Assembly (NCBI RefSeq): GCF_016613415.1
Contig: NZ_JACWCT010000170.1
Location: forward strand, 1-43,177
DNA: 43,177 nucleotides
Direction: 5' to 3'
Origin: Methylobacterium ajmalii
Lineage (GTDB): Bacteria; Pseudomonadota; Alphaproteobacteria; Rhizobiales; Beijerinckiaceae
The notes beneath the pieces were generated by a model. It saw only the letters and a list, made by a program, of their open reading frames with translations, did no database searches and was not told where the DNA came from. Below, one piece after another: positions 35,569-43,177 of the stretch (position 1 is its first letter; each line of letters starts with the position of its first letter). The translations under genes and the position numbers were made by a program.

Positions 35569-36063
35569 TCAGACGTGCCGTTCCAGCGTCGCGAACCGGA
35601 AGGCGTGCTCGTCCTCCGGCCCGGCCGGGTGGGCCTCGGACGCGACCTCGCGGAAATCGGCGGGGATCTCGGGGAAGCGCGCGTCTCCGTCCGGCGCCGT
35701 ATCGACCTCGGTGAGGTGGATGCGGCCGGCCCGTGCCATGGCCAGCGCGTAGATCTCGCCGCCGCCCGCCACCATCACTTCCTCGACAGGCCCGGCGAGC
35801 CGCAGGGCGTCGTCGAGACTCGTCGCCCGCTCCACGCCGGGCGCCGTCCAGGCGGGATCGCGGGTCATCACGATCACCCTCCGCCCCGGCAGCGGCCGGC
35901 CGATCGAGTCCCAGGTCTTGCGGCCCATCACCACCGGCTTGCCCATGGTGAGGGCGCGGAAGCGGCGGAGGTCGCTGCGCAGGCGCCAGATCAGCGAGTT
36001 GTCGCGGCCGATGACGCCGTTCCTGGCGACCGCGGCGATCAGGGTGACGAGGGGAGGGGACAT
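35569..36063 (-). CDS. folA: Dihydrofolate reductase
   Basis: 164 residues. The enzyme regenerates tetrahydrofolate from dihydrofolate made by ThyA. LIAAVARNGVIGRDNSLIWRLRSDLRRF is the DHFR signature with the Trp loop; the usual L-P-W is I-W here. MGRKTWDSIGRPLPGRRVIVMTR binds NADPH, and VMVAGGGEIYALAM is the second cofactor loop. The start lies one base past the thyA stop, so translation is coupled. Length is standard for chromosomal DHFR. Confidence 0.96.
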   Translation of the reverse strand: MSPPLVTLIAAVARNGVIGRDNSLIWRLRSDLRRFRALTMGKPVVMGRKTWDSIGRPLPGRRVIVMTRDPAWTAPGVERATSLDDALRLAGPVEEVMVAGGGEIYALAMARAGRIHLTEVDTAPDGDARFPEIPADFREVASEAHPAGPEDEHAFRFATLERHV

Positions 36064-36064
36064 C

Positions 36065-36859
36065 CTAGACGGCCACCGGCGCCTTGATCGCCGGGTGCGG
36101 GTCGTAACCCTCGATGGCGATGTCGTCGTAGCGGTAATCGAACAGCGAGCGCACCGACGGGTCGAGGTGCAGGCGCGGCAGCGGGCGGATCTCGCGGGAG
36201 AGCTGCTCGCGGGCCTGCGCGACGTGGTTGGAATAGAGGTGCGCGTCGCCCAGCGTGTGGACGAAGTCGCCGGGGGTGAGGTCGAGCACCTGCGCCATCA
36301 TGTGGGTGAGGAGCGCGTAGGACGCGATGTTGAACGGCACGCCGAGAAACACGTCGGCCGAGCGCTGGTAGAGCTGGAGCGAGAGCCGGCCGTCGGCGAC
36401 GTAGAACTGGAACAGGCAGTGGCAGGGCGCGAGCGCCATCCGATCGAGGTCGGCCGGGTTCCAGGCCGAGACGACGAGGCGGCGCGAATCCGGGTTGCGG
36501 CGGATCTCGTCGAGCACCCAGGCGATCTGGTCGACGCTGCCGCCGTCGGGCTTCGCCCACGATCGCCACTGCCGGCCGTAGACCGGGCCGAGGTCGCCGT
36601 GCTCGTCGGCCCACTCGTCCCAGATCGTCACCCCGTTCGCCTGCAGGTAGGCGACGTTGGTGTCGCCGGCGAGGAACCATAGGAGCTCGTGGATGATCGA
36701 CTTCAGGTGCAGCCGCTTCGTCGTCACGAGGGGAAATCCCTCGGCGAGGTCGAACCGCATCTGGTGCCCGAACACCGAGAGCGTGCCGGTGCCGGTGCGG
36801 TCCTGCTTCTCGACGCCGTCGTCGAGGATGCGCTGGAGGAGGGCGTGGTAGGGGCGCAT
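36065..36859 (-). CDS. thyA: Thymidylate synthase ThyA
   Basis: 264 residues, the same length as E. coli ThyA. It methylates dUMP to dTMP, consuming methylene-tetrahydrofolate. Cys146 in LAPCHCLFQF is the nucleophile at the same position as in E. coli. RTGTGTLSVFGHQMRFDL, HELLWFLAGDTN and LYQRSADVFLGVPFNIASYALL are conserved. It heads the thyA-folA pair, followed by hflKC on the same strand 200 bases on. The start at 36859 has GGAAG upstream. Confidence 0.98.
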   Translation of the reverse strand: MRPYHALLQRILDDGVEKQDRTGTGTLSVFGHQMRFDLAEGFPLVTTKRLHLKSIIHELLWFLAGDTNVAYLQANGVTIWDEWADEHGDLGPVYGRQWRSWAKPDGGSVDQIAWVLDEIRRNPDSRRLVVSAWNPADLDRMALAPCHCLFQFYVADGRLSLQLYQRSADVFLGVPFNIASYALLTHMMAQVLDLTPGDFVHTLGDAHLYSNHVAQAREQLSREIRPLPRLHLDPSVRSLFDYRYDDIAIEGYDPHPAIKAPVAV

Positions 36860-37020
36860 GGCGGGCTTCCGCGTGGAGAGGGAGGGCCCCGGGAGCCGCG
36901 CGGCGCCCGGGAGGCTTCCCCTGTGTCGATGCGTCGGTGGAGGAACGGTTCCCGGCCCGGCCGCGTGATGGATCAGGATAGCGCGTCGCCGGCCCGGGCG
37001 TGAGACGCGCGGCGGCGGAT

Positions 37021-37815
37021 TCAGCCGGTGCTCCACACCCGCGCCAGCACCACCGCTCCGTTGCTGAGCGCGTGGAGCGCGATGCAGGGCCACAGGCTGC
37101 CGGTCCACAGCCGCATCGCGCCGAGCGCCACCCCGAGCGGCAGGACCGAGACCGGCTGGAGCAGGCCGCGCTCGGCGTGGCAGAGCCCGAAGACCAGGGC
37201 GCCGACCGCGACCGTGGCGGCCGGCGGCAGGAGGACGCGCAGGCGCGAGAAGAGGTCGCCGCGAAACAGCATCTCTTCGGCGAGTGGCGCCAGCACCACC
37301 AGCCACAGCGTCCAGGCCACGAAGACCTCGCCGGTGAGGAACGGCGACAGGCGCCAGGCCCGGACCGGCATCGTCCCCGACAGGAGCAGGAGCCCCGCCG
37401 TCCAGGCGACCTGGAGCGGCGGCCAGAGAATCAGCAGGAGCACCGCGCGCCGGGGCAGCGCCGGCCGGGCGAAGCCGATCCTCCCCGGGGCGAACCGGGC
37501 GGCGGCCAGGACGAGGAGCGCCAGGGCGGCAGGCGGCAGCACCGTGAGGGCGAGCGCCGCCCGCTCAGGTCCGGTCAGGTCCGCGAACGGCAGCAGGCCG
37601 GGCGGCGGGGACGGCAGGCGCCGGGCGAGGGCGAGCGCGCCGAGAACGAGGCCGAACGCGGCGAGCTGGAGCAGCAGCGCCCGCAGGATCGCCGCCGCGA
37701 CGGCCCAGGCCCGGCGGGGTCCGCCGTCGGGGTTCGGGGGAGCATTTCCGGGCGCCGGAGCCACGCTTTGCGAAACGGATGCAGAATGGTGCGGGGCGGG
37801 CTTCAAAAGCGGCAC
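37021..37815 (-). CDS. CPBP-family intramembrane metalloprotease
   Basis: About 264 residues with six to eight hydrophobic segments. The conserved motifs of the CPBP (Abi/Rce1) family are visible: LAPLAEEMLFRGDLFSRL with E-E-x-x-x-R, FGLCHAERG with the second-motif histidine, and ALHALSNG with the third. Members include prenyl-protein endopeptidases and proteins of unknown role in bacteria. The start is uncertain: GTG at 37815 has AGGGGG upstream, and another GTG lies at 37833. The gene is divergent from sspB and its function here is unknown. Confidence 0.85.
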   Translation of the reverse strand: MPLLKPAPHHSASVSQSVAPAPGNAPPNPDGGPRRAWAVAAAILRALLLQLAAFGLVLGALALARRLPSPPPGLLPFADLTGPERAALALTVLPPAALALLVLAAARFAPGRIGFARPALPRRAVLLLILWPPLQVAWTAGLLLLSGTMPVRAWRLSPFLTGEVFVAWTLWLVVLAPLAEEMLFRGDLFSRLRVLLPPAATVAVGALVFGLCHAERGLLQPVSVLPLGVALGAMRLWTGSLWPCIALHALSNGAVVLARVWSTG

Positions 37816-38206
37816 GGAACCCCCTATATTCACCTTGCCGGTCGCGAGGCCGGCTATGGCGATAAACGTTCTTCGGAATAAACCTATCGGACCCGGGGGC
37901 GGTACCCGGCGCCTCCACCCAAGCCCGGAACGGCCCGTTCGGTTCGGGCTTCGGCGGGGGCGAAATAGGATCGACGAGGGCGTAAAGGTTGAGCTTTCGC
38001 TCGGCATGGTTCCGCCGTTATCGGGCCAATGCAATAGTTGCCAACGACAACTTTGCTCCGGTGGCGGTGGCCGCGTAAGCGGTCCCCAATACCAAACGAA
38101 GTCCTACCGGGTAGCACCGAATAGGCGGGGTTCGGAGGCACCTGGCAACAGAAGCCTCCACTTCGAATTCTCTTCCCGCGAGCGATGCGGCGCCAGGCAA
38201 CGGTTG
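37816..38206. other. Divergent intergenic region between the CPBP gene and sspB
   Basis: About 390 bases with relatively low GC patches. AATAAACCTATC near 37878 and a GTTG...CAAC inverted repeat at 38037-38051 could mark promoters or operators. The frames crossing this region on both strands have no recognisable domain. No RNA gene is recognised. Confidence 0.4.
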
Positions 38207-38866
38207 ATGGCAGACGATCTGATTCGCTACGATCTCCTGGTGCAGGATGCCCTGCGCAACGTCGTGCGCAAGGTTCTGGGCGATGCGGCGCGCGACGGCC
38301 TGGCCGGCGAGCACCATTTCTACGTCTCGTTCCGGACCGACTATCCTGGCGTGCGGGTCTCGCAGCGCCTGCGGGAAAAGTACCCGCAGGACATGACGAT
38401 CGTCCTCCAGCACCAGTTCTGGGACCTCGGCGTCACCGAGCACACCTTCGAGGTTGGGCTGTCGTTCTCGGGTGTGCCGGAGCGGCTGCTGGTGCCGTTC
38501 GAGGCGGTGACCGGCTTCTTCGATCCGTCGGTGCAGTTCGGCCTCAAGTTCGAGCTGAACGACGGCACCGCGACCGCCGAGGACGCGGCCCCGACCCCGG
38601 CTCCCTCGCCCCTGCGGGCGATCCGCGGCGCCGGCTCGGAGCCGAGCGAGTCGCTGCCCAAGGTCCCGGCGATCGGCAGCAACGTGCCCAAGATCCTGCC
38701 GGCCGCGAAGATCGACCTCAAGGCCGACGCCAAGGCCAAGGACGGCGCGGGCAACGACGAGACGGATGGCGGCGAGGCCAAGCCCGACGAGGCCGCCGAA
38801 CGAACCGACGCCCCTCAGGAGGGTGCATCCGTCGTCAGCCTGGACGCGTTCCGCAAGAAGAGCTGA
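38207..38866 (+). CDS. sspB: Alphaproteobacterial SspB, ClpXP adaptor
   Basis: 219 residues. The N-terminal SspB fold is clear: LIRYDLLVQDALRNVVRKVLGDAARDGL, HHFYVSFRTDYPGVRVSQRLREKYP and DMTIVLQHQFWDLGVTEHTFEVGLSFSGVPERLLVPFEAV. It tethers ssrA-tagged and other substrates to ClpX. The linker of about 60 residues is Lys/Ala/Asp/Pro-rich, and the end VVSLDAFRKKS is the ClpX-binding tail. The ATG at 38207 has AGG ten bases upstream. A terminator follows. Confidence 0.93.
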   Translation: MADDLIRYDLLVQDALRNVVRKVLGDAARDGLAGEHHFYVSFRTDYPGVRVSQRLREKYPQDMTIVLQHQFWDLGVTEHTFEVGLSFSGVPERLLVPFEAVTGFFDPSVQFGLKFELNDGTATAEDAAPTPAPSPLRAIRGAGSEPSESLPKVPAIGSNVPKILPAAKIDLKADAKAKDGAGNDETDGGEAKPDEAAERTDAPQEGASVVSLDAFRKKS

Positions 38867-38918
38867 GCCGAGCCGCCGGTAGCTTTCCGGCCCGCTCGCT
38901 CCCTTCGCCTTCACCATC

Positions 38919-38963
38919 AGAGCCGTTCGGACGCCGTCTTCAGCGGCCTCCGAACGGCTCTTT
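38919..38963 (+). terminator. Rho-independent terminator after sspB
   Basis: AGAGCCGTTCGGA pairs perfectly with TCCGAACGGCTCT over 13 bases around a 17-base loop, followed by TTGCGTTTGG. It lies between sspB and the convergent P450 gene. Confidence 0.85.
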
Positions 38964-38988
38964 GCGTTTGGCCTGGCTCGGGTGCGCC

Positions 38989-40380
38989 TCACCCCCGCGC
39001 CGTCACCCGCATCCGCAAGCCGTCCTGCGGCCGGAGCGTCACCCGGTGCAGCGGCACCACCGGCCCGGCCTCCGGCGCCCGGTCGAGTCGCACGGCGTGC
39101 AGGACGTGGGCGAGCACCAGGGTCGCCTCCATCACCGAGAAGCTCGCGCCGATGCAGACCCGCGGGCCGGCCCCGAACGGCAGGTAGGCGTAGCGGTCGA
39201 TCCGGGCACGGTTCTCCGGCAGGAAACGCTCGGGGATGAAGGCGTCGGGCTCCTCCCACAGCCGGCGGTGGCGGTGGAGCACGTAGGGGGCGACCGTCAC
39301 CAGCGAGCCGCGTGGGATCTTGATCCGGCCGATCCGGTCCTCGGCCAGCGCTTGCCGGCTCATGAACGGCACCGGCGGAAACAGGCGCATCGCCTCCTCC
39401 AGCGCCGCCTTGGTGCGGGGCAGGGCCTCCAGGCCCGGGGCCGAATCTTGGGCGAAGGCCGCGTCGATCTCGGCCTCGACCGCCTCGCGCGCCGTCTCGT
39501 CCTGCGACAGGCAGTAGAGCGTCCAGGTCAGGGCGTTGGCGGTGGTCTCGTGGCCTGCGCCGATGAAGGTGACGATGTTGGCCCGCACCTCGAGGTCGGA
39601 GAGGCCGCGGCCGGTCTCCGGGTCCTGCGCCTGGAGAAGGAGTGTCAGGAGGTCGTGCGGCGCCTCCTTGCCGGAGGCGACGAGGGCGCGGCGGCGCTCG
39701 ATCAGCTCGTCCACGACCTCGGCGAAGAAGCGCAAGGCCGGCCGCGCCTTGAGCCGGCCGATCCGCGGCAGCCAGTCGGGCATGCCGAACACGTCGAGGG
39801 GGTCGATCGGCCCGAGCGCCTCGAAGTAGCGGGTGATCGCGCGCCCGAGCGCGTCGGGCTCGCGGGCGAGGCCATGGGTGAAGATCGTGCGTTCCAGAAC
39901 GTCGAGGGTGACCCGGGTCATCTCGAGGCCCGCATCGACGCTCTGGCCGTCCCGGCGCTCGAGCCGGCGGGCGAGGCGGGCGGCGGCCTCCGCCATCGGT
40001 GCCTCGAAGCGGGCGACGTGGCGGGGCGAGAAGATCGGCGCGAGGGTGCGCCGCTGCAACCGCCACTCGTCGCCCTCCGCGGTCAGCAGCCCGTTGCCGA
40101 GGCCCGGCGCCAGCACCCGGCGCTGCAGGTCGTCCTTGCGGTAGTTGGCGGCGTTGTCGACCATCACGTGGCGGATCGCCGAGGGCTCGCTCACCACCGT
40201 GACGCGGCCGAGCGCCCCCTCGCCGGTGACGATCGGCTTCTCGAAGTGTTCCTCGTACCAGGTGGTCAGCGGGTTGGCGCGCGCCGCGCGCAGGAAGCTG
40301 AACAGCCCCATCGGCTCGGTCCGCGGGCGGGGCACGGCGGGACGGAAGGGGGCGGCCACGGCCGCCGCGGGGGAGGTCAT
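38989..40380 (-). CDS. Cytochrome P450
   Basis: 463 residues with all P450 landmarks: the I-helix oxygen-binding GAGHETT (274-280), the K-helix E329-A-M-R332, the PERF segment (FIPERFLPEN) and the haem-ligand Cys409 in FGAGPRVCIG. The type is the CYP4/CYP102-like bacterial fold that resembles eukaryotic P450s. No ferredoxin or reductase lies next to it. The start at 40380 has AAGGAG five bases upstream. The gene is inserted between sspB and fumC and is divergent from fumC by 103 bases. Substrate unknown; fatty acids or terpenoids are possible. Confidence 0.94.
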   Translation of the reverse strand: MTSPAAAVAAPFRPAVPRPRTEPMGLFSFLRAARANPLTTWYEEHFEKPIVTGEGALGRVTVVSEPSAIRHVMVDNAANYRKDDLQRRVLAPGLGNGLLTAEGDEWRLQRRTLAPIFSPRHVARFEAPMAEAAARLARRLERRDGQSVDAGLEMTRVTLDVLERTIFTHGLAREPDALGRAITRYFEALGPIDPLDVFGMPDWLPRIGRLKARPALRFFAEVVDELIERRRALVASGKEAPHDLLTLLLQAQDPETGRGLSDLEVRANIVTFIGAGHETTANALTWTLYCLSQDETAREAVEAEIDAAFAQDSAPGLEALPRTKAALEEAMRLFPPVPFMSRQALAEDRIGRIKIPRGSLVTVAPYVLHRHRRLWEEPDAFIPERFLPENRARIDRYAYLPFGAGPRVCIGASFSVMEATLVLAHVLHAVRLDRAPEAGPVVPLHRVTLRPQDGLRMRVTARG

Positions 40381-40483
40381 ACGGACTCCTTGAGCGTGGC
40401 GTGATTCGGGGCGTGCCGGGGCATCGCGCAATCGCCGCTCATGGCTTAAGTAGGCGCCGTTTCGCACCGCCAAAGAGGCCAAG

Positions 40484-41893
40484 ATGTCGCCGACCGAGAC
40501 AACCACCCGCACGGAATCCGATACGTTCGGGCCGATCGAAGTCCCGGCGCACCGCTACTGGGGTGCCCAGACCCAGCGCTCGATCCAGAACTTCCGCATC
40601 GGCACCGAGCGGATGCCGGCGCCGCTCGTCCACGCGCTGGGCCTCGTCAAGCAGGCCGCGGCGCTGGTGAACCGCGACCTCGGCGTGCTCGATCCGAAGC
40701 TGGCCGAGGCCATCGCGGCCTCCGCCGCCGAGGTGGTCGAGGGCCGCTACGACGACGAGTTCCCGCTGGTGGTCTGGCAGACCGGCTCGGGCACCCAGTC
40801 GAACATGAACGCCAACGAGGTCATCGGCAGCCTCGCCAACGAGCGTCTCGGCGGCCAGCGCGGCGGCAAGTCGCCGGTGCACCCCAACGACCACGTCAAC
40901 CGCGGCCAGTCCTCGAACGACGTCTTCCCGACCGCGATGCACATCGCGGTGGCGCGCGAGATCAACGACCGGCTGATGCCGGCGCTCCGGCACCTGCACG
41001 GCGCCCTCGACGCCAAGGCGAAGGATTTTGCCGAGATCGTCAAGATCGGCCGCACCCATCTGCAGGACGCGACCCCGGTCACGCTGGGCCAGGAATTCTC
41101 CGGCTACGCCGCGCAGGTGGCGCTCGGTGGCGCCCGCGTCGGAGCGACCCTGCCGGGCGTGCTGGCGCTGGCGCAGGGCGGCACCGCGGTCGGCACCGGC
41201 CTCAACGCGCATCCGGAATTCGCCGAGAAGTTCGCCGCCAAGGTGGCGGAGCTGACCGGGCTGTCCTTCACCTCGGCCGAGAACAAGTTCGAGGCGCTGG
41301 CGACCCACGACGCCCTGGTGTTCACGCAAGGCGCGCTCAACGCGCTGGCGAGCGGCCTGTTCAAGATCGCCAACGACATCCGGCTGATGGGCTCGGGGCC
41401 CCGCTCGGGCCTCGGCGAGATCTCGCTGCCCGAGAACGAGCCCGGCTCGTCGATCATGCCCGGCAAGGTCAACCCGACCCAGGCCGAGGCGCTGACGATG
41501 GTGTGCTGCCAAGTGATCGGCAACGGCACCACCGTGTCGATGGCCGGCAGCCAGGGCCACCTCGAGCTCAACGTCTACAAGCCGGTGATCGCCAACGCGG
41601 TGCTGCAATCGGTGCGGCTCTTGGCCGACGCCGCGGTGAGCTTCGCCGACAACTGCGTCGTCGGCATCAAGCCGAACCAAAACCGCATCGCCGACCTGAT
41701 GAGCCGCTCGCTGATGCTCGTCACCGCGCTCGCGCCCTCGATCGGCTACGACAAGGCCGCCGAGATCGCCAAGACCGCGCACAAGAACGGCACCACCCTG
41801 AAGCAGGAGGCCTTGCGCCTCGGCTACGTCACCGAGGAGCAGTTCGACGCGGTGGTGCGGCCGGAGGACATGCTGGCGCCGAGCGCCGAATAG
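40484..41893 (+). CDS. fumC: Fumarate hydratase, class II
   Basis: 469 residues. The enzyme hydrates fumarate to L-malate in the TCA cycle, without an iron-sulfur cluster. The superfamily signature GSSIMPGKVNP (about 321-331) holds the catalytic serine loop. WQTGSGTQSNMNANEVI, HPNDHVNRGQSSNDVFPTA and GRTHLQDATPVTLGQEFSGY are the three active-site strings. AGAGG lies upstream of the ATG. DUF4169 and RHH genes follow, a conserved alphaproteobacterial order. Confidence 0.98.
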   Translation: MSPTETTTRTESDTFGPIEVPAHRYWGAQTQRSIQNFRIGTERMPAPLVHALGLVKQAAALVNRDLGVLDPKLAEAIAASAAEVVEGRYDDEFPLVVWQTGSGTQSNMNANEVIGSLANERLGGQRGGKSPVHPNDHVNRGQSSNDVFPTAMHIAVAREINDRLMPALRHLHGALDAKAKDFAEIVKIGRTHLQDATPVTLGQEFSGYAAQVALGGARVGATLPGVLALAQGGTAVGTGLNAHPEFAEKFAAKVAELTGLSFTSAENKFEALATHDALVFTQGALNALASGLFKIANDIRLMGSGPRSGLGEISLPENEPGSSIMPGKVNPTQAEALTMVCCQVIGNGTTVSMAGSQGHLELNVYKPVIANAVLQSVRLLADAAVSFADNCVVGIKPNQNRIADLMSRSLMLVTALAPSIGYDKAAEIAKTAHKNGTTLKQEALRLGYVTEEQFDAVVRPEDMLAPSAE

Positions 41894-41910
41894 GCCCACT
41901 CTGACGTCGA

Positions 41911-41943
41911 GCCCCGCGCAGCCGGACGCCGCGCGGGGCGTTT
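41911..41943 (+). terminator. Terminator after fumC
   Basis: GCCCCGCGC pairs perfectly with GCGCGGGGC around an 11-base loop, followed by GTTTCC, 18 bases after the fumC stop and before the DUF4169 gene. Confidence 0.75.
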
Positions 41944-41970
41944 CCACCACGGGGGCGCGGAGGATCGGGC

Positions 41971-42162
41971 ATGGCCGAGATCATCAACCTGAAGCAGGTC
42001 CGCAAGGCCCGCGAGCGCGCCGCCAAGGACGCGCAGGCGGCGGAGAACCGCGTCGTCTTCGGCCGCCCCAAGGCGGCGAAGACCCGCGAGGAGGCCCGCA
42101 AGAGCCTGGAGTCCGCCCGCCATGAAGGCCACCGGCTGAAGACGCCCGACGGCGAGGCATGA
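41971..42162 (+). CDS. DUF4169 family protein
   Basis: 63 residues: MAEIINLKQVRKARERAAKDAQ, AENRVVFGRPKAAKTREEAR and SARHEGHRLK. This is the small, basic, helical DUF4169 family, found almost only in alphaproteobacteria next to fumC. Function unknown. Its ATGA stop/start overlap couples it to the downstream RHH gene. Confidence 0.92.
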   Translation: MAEIINLKQVRKARERAAKDAQAAENRVVFGRPKAAKTREEARKSLESARHEGHRLKTPDGEA

Positions 42163-42569
42163 GCCCGAAGGGCGGTCCGAGCGACGAGAGCCCGGAGGGC
42201 GGTTCGAAAGACAAGAGCCCGGAGGGCGGTCCGAGAGGCGCCGCCCCGGAGGACGACCTCGCGGGCATGGACCCGGACAGCCCGCCGCCGGGTCGCCTGC
42301 CCGAGGGCGGGCTTCTCAAGCGCTCCCTCGTCATCGCCGGCCACCGCACCAGCGTCTCTCTCGAGGCGGCGTTCTGGGAGGCCCTGCGGCGGCTCGCGGC
42401 CGCCCGCGGCCTGTCGATCCAGGCGCTGGTCGGGCGGATCGACGCCGAGCGGGGCGAGCAGAACCTGTCCTCGGCGATCCGGGTCTTCGTCCTGCGGGCG
42501 GTGTGGCCCGGCGAGGATTCGGCCGGGCCCGCGGACATCCGGCGTGAGGCCCAGCCGGTCCGCGGGTGA
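42159..42569 (+). CDS. Ribbon-helix-helix domain protein with repetitive N-terminus
   Basis: 136 residues. The C-terminal part, LLKRSLVIAGHRTSVSLEAAFWEALRRLAAARGLSIQALVGRID and NLSSAIRVFVLRAVW, is the RHH_4 domain (COG4321), a putative DNA-binding module often beside DUF4169. The N-terminal 45 residues are a low-complexity repeat, three imperfect copies of a 9-11-residue SPEGGP unit, not usual in the family. The start overlaps the DUF4169 stop by four bases. No partner toxin is present, so it is not an obvious antitoxin. Confidence 0.85.
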   Translation: MSPKGGPSDESPEGGSKDKSPEGGPRGAAPEDDLAGMDPDSPPPGRLPEGGLLKRSLVIAGHRTSVSLEAAFWEALRRLAAARGLSIQALVGRIDAERGEQNLSSAIRVFVLRAVWPGEDSAGPADIRREAQPVRG

Positions 42570-42602
42570 TTCCGCGTCTCGGTCCGGCGGCCGTGCCGGC
42601 CG

Positions 42603-43177
42603 TCAGCGCCGGCCGGTCGCGGATCCGCTGAAGCTGCCGGTCTTCGTGGTCTCGTCGGTCGCGTCGCGGTGGAAGCGGGTGGCGACTTTGCCGGCCGGGG
42701 CGACGACGAGGCCGGCGGGCGGGGCGCCGCGCTGAACCTTCTGCGAGACGTGGACGGGCGGGTGGGCCGCAGCCCCCTTGGCAGGCGGCGAGACCGGGGC
42801 GCCGGCGTTGAACGGGGCCCGCATCTGCGTCTTGATTTGCGTCTTGCCGTCGGCGCCGACCTTCGGCAGCGCGAAGGACGGGCTGATCGACGGTATCGCG
42901 CCGAGGCGCGGGCGGAGCATGGCGCCCAGGACGGCCGGATCGGCGTCGGCGGAGGCGACGTGGATCGAGGCGGGTCGCGCCGGAGGCAGCGGCACCGAGA
43001 CGAGGGCAGCGGCGAGCGCGGTCGTCGGGGTCGCCGCCGCGATCGCGGTCGGCGCCGGGCCGGCGAATTCGGACGGCCGCCGGGGCGGCAGCGGTGCCGT
43101 CGCGAGGCGCGGCTTCCCGGGTTTCTCCGGCGCCTCGGGGGCCTCCGGCTCGGCGGCGCCGGTCGTCGCGTCGGGCG
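42603..43177 (-). CDS. C-terminal part of a Pro/Ala-rich protein, cut by the window edge
   Basis: An open frame of at least 190 codons enters from the right edge and stops at 42603. The visible part is a long low-complexity tail: PEAPEAPEKPGKPR, PLPPRRPSEFAGPAP, VPLPPARPASIHV, FALPKVGADGKTQIKTQMR, HPPVHVSQKVQRGAPP. PLPPxRPxx strings resemble the C-terminal tails of exported alphaproteobacterial cell-wall proteins, but no catalytic domain is visible. Function undetermined. It converges on the RHH gene with 33 bases between stops. Confidence 0.6.
   Translation of the reverse strand, partial: PDATTGAAEPEAPEAPEKPGKPRLATAPLPPRRPSEFAGPAPTAIAAATPTTALAAALVSVPLPPARPASIHVASADADPAVLGAMLRPRLGAIPSISPSFALPKVGADGKTQIKTQMRAPFNAGAPVSPPAKGAAAHPPVHVSQKVQRGAPPAGLVVAPAGKVATRFHRDATDETTKTGSFSGSATGRR

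Noticed and set aside
37021..37815. Abortive-infection (phage defence) gene, because CPBP proteins are sometimes named Abi
   Set aside because: No other defence gene is nearby and the motifs show only a generic CPBP membrane protease. The name alone is not evidence for defence.
42159..42290. CRISPR-like short repeats
   Set aside because: The repeats are in frame, nearly contiguous and encode SPEGGP units; there are no spacers of uniform length and no cas genes.
42159..42569. Toxin-antitoxin module (DUF4169 plus RHH protein)
   Set aside because: The pair is a conserved fumC-linked set; neither protein resembles a toxin, and the RHH_4 family is not known as an antitoxin.

Overview
The window is a high-GC, densely coded chromosomal segment that most resembles Methylobacterium or a close relative in the Hyphomicrobiales (Rhizobiales). 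The assignment rests on family content and gene order: a eukaryotic-type ornithine decarboxylase behind a long leader, a phaA-phaB pair divergent from phaR, thyA-folA-hflK-hflC-DUF2065-degP, an alphaproteobacterial SspB near fumC-DUF4169-RHH, a DUF6894 protein, and dispersed palindromic repeats of a kind common in this order. It was judged by reading, without database searches.

Layout. 1-350: the edge of an IS3-type insertion sequence. 719-2990: a GNAT acetyltransferase, then ornithine decarboxylase with a structured leader that probably belongs to the speF leader family. 3317-6049: a periplasmic glucan biosynthesis protein (OpgG/OpgD type), an overlapping GNAT gene and a small membrane protein. 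6129-6410: two dispersed repeat elements. 6458-10809: secA, divergent from an orphan ABC-transporter binding protein. 10852-13875: the polyhydroxybutyrate genes phaB and phaA, divergent from the repressor phaR. 14254-16391: a LysR regulator facing a YbfB-type MFS transporter across a perfect palindrome. 16479-19784: rpmF, a helix-hairpin-helix protein, RNase D, lptC and lptA. 19785-20548: gene-poor DNA with a broken IS5-type transposase where lptB would normally follow. 20549-25304: an epoxide-hydrolase-like alpha/beta hydrolase and a three-subunit molybdenum hydroxylase (paoABC type). 25610-29610: an M20 peptidase, an Asp/Glu racemase, an 8-oxoguanine-deaminase-type amidohydrolase and 5-hydroxyisourate hydrolase, pointing to purine and nitrogen scavenging. 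29636-30982: three small lineage-type proteins. 31179-36859: degP, DUF2065, hflC, hflK, folA and thyA, all on the minus strand. 37021-43177: a CPBP membrane protease, sspB, a cytochrome P450, fumC, DUF4169, an RHH protein and the end of a Pro/Ala-rich protein cut by the window edge.

How the parts work together. Most of the window is housekeeping: protein export (SecA), envelope biogenesis (LptC, LptA, OpgG), membrane and periplasmic proteolysis (HflKC, DegP, SspB as ClpXP adaptor), dTMP and folate cycling (ThyA, FolA) and carbon storage (PhaA, PhaB, PhaR). The accessory parts are the Mo-hydroxylase and purine genes, the P450, and the repeat and IS scars. I found no CRISPR array, phage, toxin-antitoxin pair, recognisable defence system, rRNA or tRNA. 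The observations most worth following are the ornithine decarboxylase leader with a possible upstream ORF carrying a CGA-CGA arginine pair, the loss of lptB contiguity at an IS scar, and the LysR/MFS palindrome.
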